A stretch of 64,000 nucleotides of DNA from Polytrichum commune. Its lineage: Eukaryota > Streptophyta > Polytrichopsida > Polytrichales > Polytrichaceae. The stretch covers positions 47,859,169 to 47,923,168 of the forward strand of contig OX485806.1 in NCBI GenBank assembly GCA_950295325.1, given 5' to 3'. Shown here one piece after another: positions 32,230 to 44,095 of the stretch. How positions within the stretch are numbered: position 1 is the stretch's first letter; each line of letters starts with the position of its first letter. The notes under the pieces are model-generated. The model was not told the DNA's origin and made no database searches. It worked only from the letters and a program-made list of their open reading frames with translations. A program made the translations under genes and the position numbers.

Positions 32230-35163
32230 TTAGATTCCGCATTACATTGGATTGCCGAGGAAGGACTTGAAGGGTAAGTCGGTTGTCCTCTTTGATGATG
32301 GGGATCATGCCTTGTGTGATGGGTCAATTTGCAACACCAATCCACTAGATTGTGTAGACAATAACATCTTTGGCGATGAAGATGTTGGAGTAATTATCTT
32401 GAACCCAACTAACAATGTCATTTCGATGGATTGGGAGAATACTCTACACCGTTGGCCCCTGTCACTCACGAAATTTGAAGGACACACATTGGAGGAAATA
32501 TTGTTGGTCCATCATAATGCGACCCGTGAAGATGAGAGTCGTGGGCGTTTGCTTGGAAAACGCCGATACAACAATTTGAGGATATGTGCACCTCGGACAC
32601 CTGGGAAAAAAACTTGGGGGGCACTTAGGAGGGAGCACGGATGTTATCCACGGTGGATTGCTGCAAGGAGAATTGTTGCCATGTATTTCCTAGGCCTTGT
32701 TGGTTAGTATTTGGGAACACTACTTTGCCTTTCCATTCAATGCTTGGAAGCTCATTGCCCTTGCAGTGTTCCAAACGATCCAGAAACAATAGCAGAATGG
32801 TAGGGAAATGGTTGTTGTGGAAGGAAGAACAATTTTCACTCGTGCATGGATGAACATCTATATGATATCAAGGGCAAAATTTAATAGGAACAAGGCCGAC
32901 AACTTGATGGGGTCTAGATTTCGAGATCATGGAAATACAGGGACCACAAAGTCGAGGGCGAATACAATGCAAACACAAGCGACTCTTGGAGTATTAATTG
33001 AGGGTAGAGCGGATTCCATGCCCCATATGACTCGGACTCTTCCAACAGGTGAAAAGATAGGTACGGAGATGCTCCCTGTGGGATCAACTTGGTCCAACCT
33101 ATTGGAGGAAGTGAACAACTTGGACAAAGACCTCGGGTATACGCCTGTCTTAATATCAAGTTTTAACAGCTTACATCGACAACATTTCAAGAAAAATGTT
33201 GTGAAGAGCCCTGGGGACAACTTCTCGCGTTGTGGAACTTGCGCAACTTTCAAGGATTTGTTGCGAATACACACAAAAAACACTACTAGGTACTTGGCCA
33301 TCTCGAAGGCTAGCCATCGGTATTTGGCATTGCAGGAGGCTCATAGAAACTATTACTATAAAGATAGGATCTTGTCAAAGTACTCTCCGAAAGAGGTCCT
33401 TTGTATCATCCATGACAAAATGGATTATGGGAAAACGATGCTTCCTGTTTTTGCGCACAAAAACAAATGTGTTGTCAAATATAAGCGTTTTCCAATATCC
33501 ATTACGGGAATGATTGCGCATGGTCACTTTGATGTGAAATATGCGCATTACGTTCTTGATATGTACCCATCCGATGCGAATTTCACTATCACATCCATCA
33601 TGAAATTGCTTTGTCAACTTGAGGTCCCGCCGGTCTGCTCCAATCGACCCATTCCTATTTCTTCCATAGGTGAATTTTTGCATGATGCACTGGTGGTTGG
33701 CGTAGAGAAGTGTTCAGGAGCACTTCCTTTGTCACCGCCCAAAATTATTCCACCTACGGGCTTGCCACCCCTCTTGCTTATTCAGATGGACAATTGTGCG
33801 AAGGATAATAAATCAAAATACAACATATAATTTTGGTCTGCTCTGACCGCAAAGGGAATCTTTCATGAAGTTCGGGTGTCTTTCCTTATTGTTGGACATA
33901 CGCATGAGGATGTGGATGCAATGTTCCGCTGGTTTGGATTAAGGTTGAAGATTGAGGATTGCCATACACTCCTAGACCATATGGCATCGTTCATGAAAGT
34001 TGGGGATCCCAATATTGTTCCACACTTGATTCATGAGGTTGTTGATTTCAAAGAATGGGTGAAGGGATACTACCATGAGTTTGGTCAAGACCGACTTATA
34101 GGGCATTCCAAGGCACACCAATTCCGTTTTTATGTAGACCCTCAAGGAGTGCCATTGATGCAATACAAAGTGTTTTGTACATATTCAAGTTGGCGCCAAA
34201 AGGAGGAGTTGCTCTATGGAATGTGAACCCTGTCACAAAAAAAAAACCATGTTCCCACCAGGTTAGTGGGTGTTTGGACAATGTTGCTTTGGAAGTACAC
34301 TAGAAAATTCAAGGTATGATATACGTGGCCCACGGGTGTCCATGGTTTTGCTCTAAGCTCAATGTATGTTTGTTTTTGTAGGTTGTCCCCGTCTCGTTCC
34401 AAAAAGGGACATGAAAGATTCCGTGAACATAAACCTTAGACTAAAAGATTTTATTAAGTATTGGAAGGATATGGCAGATCAAGATAAATCCGGTCAATAT
34501 ATGGAGTCTATTGCGCCAACAATTTTATATTGGGAGAATGTGCTTGCGGCTATGGATCATCTTTTATCTCCAACTCCATCTGAACTTAGCGAGCCCTTTT
34601 GGCCTTCTACACAGTTCTCCATTGCAATTGCCCTACATGTGGACAATGAACATCTATTTGAAGAAAAACATCATTGACTATGCTTATGTCAGACTTGTTA
34701 GTTCTCGACCCGCTGAGACCTTTCGTCCTGGTGCACATATTAGGGTCGGCCATTATGTCTTACTACGTCCTAGTGAGGATTGTGTTAATCCAGTCTGGAT
34801 GGGACGAGTGATTTCCAAGCCTATTTTGGCACATCTCGGTCCTCATGCTCGTTCCATTAAGATTGTGTATATGCACCGGTCCTTGGCACAAGGAACAAGA
34901 AGACCTTGGATGAACGTTATGAGGAATGGGACACGGCAAAACCTTTTAGATGGACGAGGCTCAAGGAATATGCTCCAACTCATCAGTCTCTAGATTGTGT
35001 TGTGGCATCATGGGCAAGACAAAAGAATGCATCCAATGACAATGTGGTCATCCCAGCGAGGCAAATTCTTTTTGCAAAGGATAATTTAGATCCATGCACA
35101 AGAGGTGAGCATATGACAGGTGGAGATCAATTTGAAGATGGGATATCAACAGAAGGTTTGTAG
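32230..35163 (+). pseudogene. DUF7869-like (possible transposase-related) gene, degraded, with an intron
   Basis: A long protein is legible through several lesions. The N-terminal part is 32252-32704. A central region (32808-33827) has a CGTC pair, the block EVLCIIHDKMDYGKTMLP and ITGMIAHGHFDVKYAHY, then LLIQMDNCAKDNKSKYN. After TAA at 33828 the same frame gives SFLIVGHTHEDVDAMF (33885-33932). The DNxxxDNK and GHTHxDxDxxF pair is what I associate with DUF7869 proteins of plants and other eukaryotes; Asp-rich spacing suggests an RNase-H-like nuclease fold, which is inference. A GT-AG intron lies at 34313-34381 and a C-terminal domain follows to 35163. Lesions: frameshift near 32703, TAG near 32796, TAA 33828, frame changes near 34200, 34670 and 34885. 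Confidence 0.55.
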
Positions 35164-35452
35164 ATTGGATATGCATTGCTCAATCCTTGGTATCCGCGGG
35201 TGAACTCCTGTGGTGGGCACCCTCGGTGGACACGGCCTATCATGTTTGATGCTCAATTTTGATAAGTGTGTGCATAAATTAGGGAGCTCCGCACATTGAC
35301 ATTTGTCTAAGGATGTTTACATTACCACTTTTATTGGCATCATTGATGTGAATTTTTATGTGCATTGTAATATTTTCGAAATATGTTCTCTATGTATGGG
35401 AGTCGTCCAATGTGCATGATGGTCCCAAACAATCCACGGGGATTCACCCATG
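34329..35452. repeat. GC palindrome cluster 3
   Basis: CCCACGGGTGTCCATGG (34329-34345, inside the intron of the DUF7869-like gene), TATCCGCGGGTGAACTCCTG (35191-35210, then TGG) and CCACGGGGATTCACCCATGG (35433-35452). Same design as clusters 1 and 2. Confidence 0.65.
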
Positions 35453-36026
35453 GAGTGTAAGCACAATCCTTTGTGAGTCACAATTGATGAGATCTTCCAT
35501 ATTATAATTGATTATTTGCATGGGTTTAAAAACATGTGTGGGTGTATTGGAATGGTTGAGTTGTATTTTAAGAACCCTCAACAAGTATTCTCTCGTACCA
35601 ACTTTTAATCATTACGTTCCCATTACGTTCCCATCATGTTCCCTACATTAAATTGAGTAGACCAAATGGCTCATTTTAGTTGATAAGGCCATAAATGTTT
35701 ATATCATCAATACTTAAATTAATACTTCTCAAAATTTCTATGAGCAATGAATAAATTTGATTTTAAAATTGATTACCAAACTAATAATATCCTTGAGTTT
35801 GTAGAATTCAACTTCCTCCACGTGTCCCTAGGGCTGACCATATTATTGGAAGTTAACATTTCAACACATTAATCGAACTTGAGATATTGCAAAGAACAAA
35901 TTTAATATATTGCATAAAAATGAACTTGAAACATTTTTTGGGGGGATGCAATATGGGAAAAGGAAATTTGTATGAGGATGTGTCCACCCCTTGTCTATAT
36001 TGATAATGCTAGCAACCCAACCACGT
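35453..36026. other. AT-rich spacer
   Basis: No feature recognised between the last palindrome and the LTR fragment. Confidence 0.4.
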
Positions 36027-36311
36027 TGTCGTAACCCTTACTAACGCCTTTTAATTATCTTGATTATTTCTCAATTCTAGCAAGAGTCCCGAACGCTAAC
36101 CCTTTGCATTCCATCCATGCAAATAGTTAGCTCCCAATACCTTGGACCTTCTAGCCAATCCTCTTATCCATGCATTTGAAAGTTTCCCCTTAATAGGTAG
36201 CCGATGATTAAATGTGGGTTTCCATCCCTGAAAGTCCAATATTTGGTTGATCATTGCATTTCCATATTAACATTACAACAATCCAAAACATACTTGGCAA
36301 CTATGCCCCCA
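36027..36311 (-). mobile_element. LTR-B fragment (3' end), minus
   Basis: TGTCGTAACCCTTACTAACG ... CTTGGCAACTATGCCCCCA matches the terminal ~285 bp of a minus LTR-B and stops where copia LTR sequence begins, so the copia element interrupted or truncated it. Confidence 0.75.
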
Positions 36312-36495
36312 CAATGGTATGAAAAATAAGAGAAAAAATCAAATAGATCAACGTAAAAAGGAAAAACACAATACACAAGGATTGCATATAATGGAAAGAG
36401 AGATTAACTCCTCCCCTTATGCCTGCCTTTATATGTGTGGGTTGGGACCTGCCTTGACAAGTCATATGGGACAATGTCACCAATGCAATCTAACA
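36312..36495 (-). mobile_element. Ty1/copia 3' LTR
   Basis: Read on the minus strand it starts TGTTAGATTGC at 36495, the usual copia LTR beginning, preceded by purine-rich GGAAGATAA. CATATAAAGG (about 36427-36436) is a good TATA box. The far end near 36312 is not a clean CA terminus. Confidence 0.6.
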
Positions 36496-37985
36496 TTATC
36501 TTCCAATATTCTCATTTTGCAAGGTGGCATTGTACTCCAACCCCATTATTTCACTTAACAAATCATGCCTATCTCTCGCTAATGTCTTTGTTACAATATC
36601 CGCTACCATATATTGTGTTGGACAATATTTTAGCTCTACAATTTTATTTTCAATCTTTTCTCTAATAAAATGATGTTGCACATCGATATGTTTTGACCTA
36701 TCATGGTTGGTGGGGTTCTTGGCGAGTGTCGTAGAACCTTGATTGTCACACATAATGGTCGTTGCCTCGTCTTGTACACAACCTACGTCCTTCATTAGTT
36801 GCCTAAGCCAAATGGCATCCCTCGTGCATCGGTTCATAGCCATGTACTCCACCTCCATTGTAGATTGTGTCACTGTTTGTTGTTGTTTGCTATTCCACAA
36901 AACGGCCCCCTTTTCAATAAAGAAAATGTATTCGGAGGTGGACCTATGGTTTTCCACATCGCAAGCCCAATATGTATCAGAATAACCTTTTATGTTGGCC
37001 GCCGATATACAACCTCATATCTATCGTGCCTTCAAGTACTGCATGATTTATTTGATGGCCATCTAATGCATCAGACCTGGTTTCGACATAAACCAACTTA
37101 CCACGCTTATCGCAAATGCGAGGTTCGGTCTTGTGGCCACCATTGCGTACATCAAAGATCCCACCGCTTCTTGATACGGAATGTCTTTCATTTTGTATAA
37201 ATGCTCCTCATACTCCTCCTCCAAAAGCTACGCCAATGAAGTTTTGGCGTCGAACGGGGTTCCAATGGGCTGGCAATCACCCATGCGGAATCGCTTCAAA
37301 ATGGTTTCTATATAATTTTGTTAATGCATGGTAATGGTGCAGGTCCTCCTATCCCTTTCAAAATGAATTCCAAGGAAGAAATGCAACTCGCCGAGGTCAT
37401 TCATCTCGAATTCGTGCTCAAGGCTAGACTTCAACTCGTTGATCTTATCCATATTGCTTGTCAAATCATAAGGTCGTCTACATATATGATTACAATCACA
37501 ATATAGTCACAAGTTTGTAGAACATATAACAAGTGGTCCTCATGGCTCCTCGTAAAGCCTTTATTCACAAAATATATGTGAATGAACTTGTACCATGCTT
37601 GTCTGAATTGCTTTAATCCGTAGAACGATTTCTTCAACTTGCATATAAAATGTTATCGGCCCTTTTGTACAAACCCCTCCGGTTGCTCCATGTAAATGAC
37701 CACGTCCAATTCAACGTTCAAGAATATCGTTTTGATGTCCATATGGTGCATCTCCAAGACCATGGTGACGCCGATTGTGAGGATGACTCTAATGGTGTTG
37801 AATCTAACCACGGGTTCAAATGTTTCGCCAAAATCCACACCTTTCACTTGCGAGCATCCTTTGGCCACCAATCTTACTTTGAAATGTACTACTACATCGT
37901 TGGTATCCTTTTTCAAACACTCAAGTCAGCACCGGTTAGATGCAAAATAACTCCAAAATACTTCACTTAAAAATGCGTTTAGAAC
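36496..37985 (-). pseudogene. Ty1/copia reverse transcriptase and RNase H, decayed
   Basis: Right to left: the RT start FKVRLVAKGCSQVKGVDFGETFEPV (37653-37916), MDIKTIFLN and IYMEQPEGFVQKG. Next is a frame-shifted LKKSFYGLKQ, then the catalytic IIYVDDLMI (about 37470-37500), LGELHFFLGI, DIPYQEAVGSLMYAM and the RNase H (36496-36957) with STMEVEYMA, DAIWLRQLM, CDNQGSTTLAKNP and KHIDVQHHFIRE. Several stops and frameshifts separate these. Gag, protease and integrase are missing; the RT starts abruptly near 37985 beside an unrelated coding trace. Orientation and order agree with the copia LTR on the left. Confidence 0.85.
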
Positions 37986-37989
37986 CTTC

Positions 37990-40080
37990 AAAAATAGCAT
38001 CACCACCATAAATTTTGTTCATGGCAGTCCAACTTGCATGTGCATTGTTAGACATAAAGCCTTCAGAATTCACATTGGAAACACCATTTTCAAACATAAA
38101 GTCACAACCCTTGCTAGCTCCCTTCAACCATCCTAACCATTTTCATTTCTAGCAAGGGTTACGAGTACTAACGTTTTGCATTCCGCCATGCTAATGGTTA
38201 GCTCCTCATACCCCAAACCTTATATTTCATAGGAGGGGAACCAACCCTCCTACTTTGCTTTTGAGATTCATCCCTTAATTGGTAACCAATTTTTAGATGT
38301 GGACTTCCATCCATGAAAATCCAATCTTTATTTGAGTTATATCGCGTTTCTCGAGCAACAACCTAAACCATATTAAGCAACTATGCCTTCATATTGGGCC
38401 AATGCCCATAGAGGCCGTGTCGTTCGGCCTTGACTAGGTTTGGCCACACCACCTCACCCATGTAAACCTCTAGGACTTCTGGTAGGGCCCCTACCCCATC
38501 ATCAAGAAACCTTTTGTCTCTCTACCAAGAGTTGGGGCCAAATAGACATTTTCCCTAAGCCGCAGGGCCTAGAAGTCCCCAGCAGCTTCAGACCATCATA
38601 ACTTCTTTGTTTGATATTTGATGCTAGTACACGTCCATTCCATCTTAATCTAAGCTTCACATAGATGCCAATGGATTTTTTTGTTGCCCCATTTGGGCAA
38701 ATAATGAGGAAGTTATGCCTGTTCAAACCTTGGAAGTCCCGAGAGCCACTCCCAAACCATTGTTGTACCATGGCGCTGTCCCGGGACAACGCCCCACTCA
38801 AATTGGCATATCTACTAGCTCAAACCTCCGATTGAGGTGTTCTTGAGCAGTTTAGAATCTAAACTTCATAAGCTACTCATGGCCTTACCCTCGTGCCCCC
38901 TAGTCTCCATGGGTGGGAGGCGTTCCCAACGCCTAGGGCCCTCTCACCAATGGCGCCACAAGTGCCAAGTGTCACTCCAGGGTCCTTTTTGTGACCATGG
39001 TGTTTTGGGCACTCTTCATGAACACATAAAAACAATGAGATTTTTCTAAAATTGTTGTAAGCTTGCACATCTTCCCATTGTGGATCACAATATCCTATGA
39101 TTAAAATCTTATAATGTTTCCTATAATAAATGTGACATACCATTTTGGTCCAATCGTAAAGGTGTTGGATTTGGTCAAACAAAATAGATGTATATGACTT
39201 CCGTGCATTGCATGTGACTCACCGGATCCACTCCATTTTTGTTTAGATCTATTAACATCTTAGAAACAAAAATATAATTTATGGGTTGCCCTTGAATTTG
39301 ATTATCATATATTTAACTTTATTAATAACCAATATGGTCTTCCAATGGCATGGTAATGTCCATGGAACCCATACCACTCCAAATGAGACATTTTCAAACC
39401 ACAAGAAATTTTTAGACTACAAGAACCTTGGGTGGAAAAAAATTCCATCACCACCTCCAATGAGGTTCCCAAAATATGGTTTTTTTCTTTTGGAAGAGGG
39501 ATTTCATAATGCAATCCGCTAGGAATTTCTAACAAGCAACCATAACAATCATTGAGTTTTTTGCAATTTGGATATTTGACACCTCATTCGCCCACATTTA
39601 TAAGCCATCTCTAGATAATCATGACACATACCAATGGAAACAAGACGGTTGTGAGCATCTAGATGGATACACGTATTTGGCATGGCAAACAAGAAGGAAT
39701 GGTCATAGATAGTTTTTGCACGACAATAAACAAAATGAAAAGGGCGGTCGTCAAACCTTGCATTGAATCTTTGATTTTTCAAGTGCATGGGCATCCATTT
39801 GATACAAATGCGGCCCCTTCATTTCATGAATGTTGTTCACACAAACAATTAAGACATTGTAGATGACCATTGCGTCTAAACCTATATAATATCATGCCAA
39901 ATTCATTTCGAATATTTGTTGTTTTGGATTTGCACCAAGTATGATCACTATAAATCCTGTCCATGCCGTCTATTGGCCTATCATACGCATCTAGAATACC
40001 ATGTTGAATGGCGATCAGATTAAATGAACAATTCCAATGTAAAAAACAATTATTTCACATCCTCTGATAAAATATCAAAA
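37990..40080 (-). pseudogene. Transposase-like gene split by a solo LTR
   Basis: Right to left, protein-like segments in shifting frames read SDHTWCKSKTTNIRNEFGM, RRNGHLQCLNCLCEQH (Cys/His-rich), then HDYLEMAYKCGRM (39549-39794), SLEVVMEFFST, SHLEWYGFHGHYHAIG (39305-39535) and MFDQIQHLYDWTKMVCHIY (about 39110-39180). The reading is then broken by the LTR at 38100-39024 and continues with FENGVSNVNSEGFM and ASWTAMNKIYGGD (38000-38096). From memory these resemble a large uncharacterised plant protein family with transposase-like features, but I cannot name it. Many stops are present. The left end abuts the copia RT. Confidence 0.4.
38100..39024 (-). mobile_element. LTR-B solo LTR with CATAA duplication
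   Basis: AGTCACAACCCTTGCTAG ... CACTCTTCATGAACA, minus orientation, lacking ~12 bp next to its right end (GAGAGGTGCGCG). CATAA at 38095-38099 and 39025-39029 is a perfect 5-bp target duplication. The insertion lies inside the transposase-like coding trace. Confidence 0.85.
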
Positions 40081-42130
40081 TCTATGTTTATGAATACATA
40101 CTTTGGACTTCTTTAAGAATATAAGATTTAAAATATAGATAATTGATATAAAGGAAAAAATGAAGAAGAGGTATTCCAATGTTGGTGTGTGGTTCAACGA
40201 TGTTGAATTGTAGGGGTATAGGCCAATGGAAATATGCCTTTGTGGAGTACAGGTGGCAAAAAAAATGGATTGCTTGCAAGGTCTACAATATGGATGCTAT
40301 CATCATCTTAATTATCAAAGATGGTGGTACTTTGTTGATATAGCTTTACCTTAATAAATACATAGAACATGGGTTTGTAATGCATTTTTGCTGGATTTGT
40401 TTGTTAGCAATACAATGGATAAGTATTCCTCATACTTGGACAATCCTATCACTTCATGTGAACCGCTACTAGAGACCATGAAAGGCCAATATAATCTCAA
40501 GTATTTTTAATCAAAATAGTCTGACGGTATGTCACCATTTTTCTTAAACAATTCTTGCTAAAGATACATTGTTCCAACACAATAATTAAACTTTATTCCA
40601 AACCAATTCTTATGGAAAATGACCACCACATTTGAATCCAACAAAATAATAAAGGCAATTGAGTAATTGCCTACTCAAAATGTAACCATGGAAGCCCAAC
40701 AAAGATGCAAATGGTATAGCAACAAAAAAAATGAACAACACAATATTTTATAATCTATTTTATTACATCTGAAATGGGAAAACTAATGGAATCAAAGTGA
40801 ATCACACAATGAAAAAAAACATATGAAGATTTTGGATATTTATATAATAACATAAAGGTCAATTCTTTAATCCAAATTCAAAATCAATCTATGCATTTGA
40901 TTAATTTATCATGTTGTATGATTTCTCAAGGTTTGAGTAATAAAACACCAATTATTAATCAACAACTACAAAGTTTTATACATTTTGTGGGACAAATCAA
41001 ATAATTTGAATTAATTTTTTTATTTTACCTCAACCCTTATACAAGTTAGGATAATGCACAAAGAGAGGGGGTAGGTCAATGAAAACTATAGCCAATCAAG
41101 AGCCAAATATTTTAAGCACTTCCTTTAGCATGGAGATTTGAATTTACAAGGAAAGAAGGGTGTTTAGTTGGTGAGGGTTTTAACTTGGGTGTCAACAGTG
41201 CTGAAAAATAGGTGTTGCAAATGCATTCACCAAAAAAGTGGATATGATTTGTAATATTAGGGTTGATGTTGATGAGGTTGCTGGTAATAACAAAAATTGC
41301 GCTCTAGATGTAGGAAGTTTGTCGCCCAAATTTTGAATCTATAATTGAGTCTATATATTAATCATACCAATATCATTTGTGAATCTAAATTTTAATTGTA
41401 TTTGAGTCAATTGTGACAAAAAAAAACAAAAATTTGGCTGAAAAACCAGAATTCCACAATTTTTGTTTTTTGAAGTTTATTGGGGTTTTGATCTTCTTCA
41501 TGAGCACCTTGTTCAAGTGTGTGTGTTTGTGATTTGTTGCTACTATCATTTTTTTGGAGGTGAAAAAGTCAAGGTTTGATCAATCACCCCCTTAGTAAAT
41601 AGTTAACAAAAATACCAAAAACCAAAATGGCTAAAAAATGTGAAATAATGAATATGGCCAAGTCACCAGAACTCCATATATTTTAGCCATTTTCATTTGA
41701 TTATTTTATCCATCGCGGATCTCATGTGTACTTGGATATATTGTGGTTGTAAGGTGGAATAGATTTAGTTGCCAATAGAGAATTGGAGAAAATTGTTTTC
41801 AACTATGCCATCAATAGCTTGCGGACATTACCTATTTCTAGATATTAGTAATATATTCCAATGTGCCACTTGAAATCATTGAATTCGCTAAGGATCCACA
41901 TATGCAATAAGTGAATGATGATTTTCAGCAATTTTTTTCATAATAAAAAGATGTTCAAAGGTGCTCAAAGATGTTTAAAGGTAATGTGTTTTGGGTTTGG
42001 GGTGGCAATCATAGGGTCACATGGGGCCAACAATATATCAACCAGTTTCATACAAATAAATTGGAATGACATCTTCAATATAAATTGCATGTGCTACAAT
42101 TCAAAGGTGCAACTGGCAATCTTCAATATC
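40081..42130. other. AT-rich spacer
   Basis: No repeat ends, coding motifs or structured elements recognised over ~2 kb. Confidence 0.4.
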
Positions 42131-42133
42131 CAC

Positions 42134-42740
42134 CATTTGTGAGCCCAAAAAATGTACTCACATGCTAGTTAACCCTAATGCAAGTGTTGGGAAGTAAAAA
42201 GGCAAGCAAAAGAGGTGAGCCTCACCCTTAAGAAGAAAGGAAAAATATTAAATGAAAGAAAATAAAATAAAAAGGTAAGTGCAATTACCATGTGCGGGAA
42301 GGTGGAGTCTAAGAAGGGGAAAAAAACCGATGAGAAAGGCAAAACCCGGTTTTTTTCTTTGGGCGGCCTGAAGATGCTGGGCAGTGCAAAAAAAATGAGA
42401 AGGTTGGAGGGGTCTCGAGGGGTAGGAGAGAGAGAGCTCAGTGTGCGGGTAGAGGAAGAGAAAGGGGAAGCAAGCGGAAGCCCTGCTGCGGCGGGGGGTT
42501 TTCGGAACATGCACGCATGACTTGAGAGAAGGAGGGTTGTGACCATGGAGGAGTGGATGAATTTGGATGTAGGGTCTAGGTGGTTGGTAGGTGTAGGAGA
42601 AAAAACGTCCAGGGGGAAATGAGGTTCTTTTGCGGGACAAAGATTAGGCGAACGGAGGATCAAATGATGAAGGAGAGATCTCAAATCGCCCCTAGTAGAA
42701 GTTGGAAGTTGTACAAGCATATTACACATGTACAAAGGCA
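42134..42740 (+). mobile_element. LTR-C copy, diverged
   Basis: Starts TTGTGAGCCCAAAAAATGTA, a diverged form of the family start. The purine-rich block at 42320-42430 is the reverse complement of the core at 13740-13830 (AAACCCGG, GCCTGAAGATGCTGGGCAGTGC, TTGGAGGGGTCTCG). Long frames on its minus strand (42175-42741, 42248-42640) follow from the biased composition. Confidence 0.5.
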
Positions 42741-43899
42741 TATGTAGCTTAAGGTTTGGAGTCCTAGTGACAATATGAGCAACTCAAATACTTTGTAAGT
42801 GATTCAAGTGTTTATAAATGCTTGGGTGTTTTATAATCTTTTAAATGAAAAGGGTGTTATACACACCACTTCTTTTGCAATTCAATGGAACCTAGGTCGT
42901 GTGAAGAAGGATTCTCCACCCGGACTGTCGCAACCCTTGCTAGCCCCCCTTGACCATCTTGCCAATTTTTGTTTCTAGCAAAGGTTACGAGTGCTAACCC
43001 TTCGCATTCCGCCATGCTAATGGTCAACTCCTCCTACCCCGGACCTTATAGTTCATAGGAGGGAACCAACCCTCTTACTTTGCTTTCGGGATTTACCCCT
43101 TAAACCGTAACTGTCGCGAACCTCTCCATGAGGAGTGCTTGAAACACCATGGGCACAAGGGGGACCCTGGAGTGACACCCGGGACTTGTGGCGCCGTTGG
43201 TGAGAGGGCCCAAGTGATCCTAGTGTGGGTGAGGGCCCCGGGCGTTGGGAACGCCTCCCACCCACGGAGACTAGGAGGCATGAGGGTAAGGCCATGAGCT
43301 AAGCGTAGCTCATGGCGTGGTGATTCTAGAATGCTCATGAACACCTCAATCGGAGGTGTGACCTAGGAGTTATGGCCATTTGAGTGGGGCGCTGTCCCGG
43401 GACAGCGCCCTGGTACAGCAGAGCCTGGGAGTGATTCCCGGGACTGCCAAGGTTCAAACAGGCATAACTTCCTCAAGACTTGCCCGAATGGGGCAAGTGA
43501 GGAGTCCATTGGCATCTACGTGAAGCGTAGATGAAGATGAAGAGGTTGGTTGTTATGATCAGACATCATACAAGGAAGTTATGATGGTCTGAAGCTGCTG
43601 TGGGGGGGGGGGGGGGGGTTCTAGGCCCAACAGCTAAAGGAAAATGTCCACTTGGCCCCAACTCTTGGTGGAGAGACAAGAGGTTGGTTGACGGTGGGGT
43701 AGGGGCCTCGCGCAGAGTCCTAGAGGCTTATATGGGTGAGGTGGTGTGGCCTCACCCACCCGAGGCCGAACGGCACGGCCTCCATGGGCATTGGTCCAAT
43801 GTGAGGCCATAGTTGCCTAGTATGGTTCGGGTTGTTGTAGTGTTGCTCCGGCCCGATCACAAGCAAGTGATAAGGCCACCTCCCGACCTTGTGGACGTC

Positions 43900-44085
43900 A
43901 TTTGGAACATGAGGTAGGAGGGCATCCTCAAGTGTAAGAAACCCAAGTGAAAAGGAAAGAAAATGTACAAAGGAGTACTTGGTGAAATGGTGAGGATATC
44001 ATGAGAAAGAACCGCTTGGATGGCAGCAAGAGACATGGTTAACACCAATGAATTGGTGAAGCACTTTGAAGAAACTAAAGCTAGA
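43900..44085 (+). pseudogene. Chromodomain at the end of the deleted chromovirus pol
   Basis: Short legible pieces: HEVGGHPQ/EGILK in neighbouring frames, KEYLVKW, a W-x-AARDMVN stretch and NELVKHFEETK. This is the same C-terminal chromodomain as at 25561-25735 and identifies the LTR-B family as chromovirus. The frame is broken between the first and second strand. It would recognise histone marks in an intact protein. Confidence 0.6.
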
Positions 44086-44095
44086 CATTCCAATA

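Noticed and set aside
42175-42741. 188-residue minus-strand frame
   Set aside because: Lies wholly in a pyrimidine-rich LTR-C copy. Homologous DNA at 13640 and 20050 does not keep the frame.
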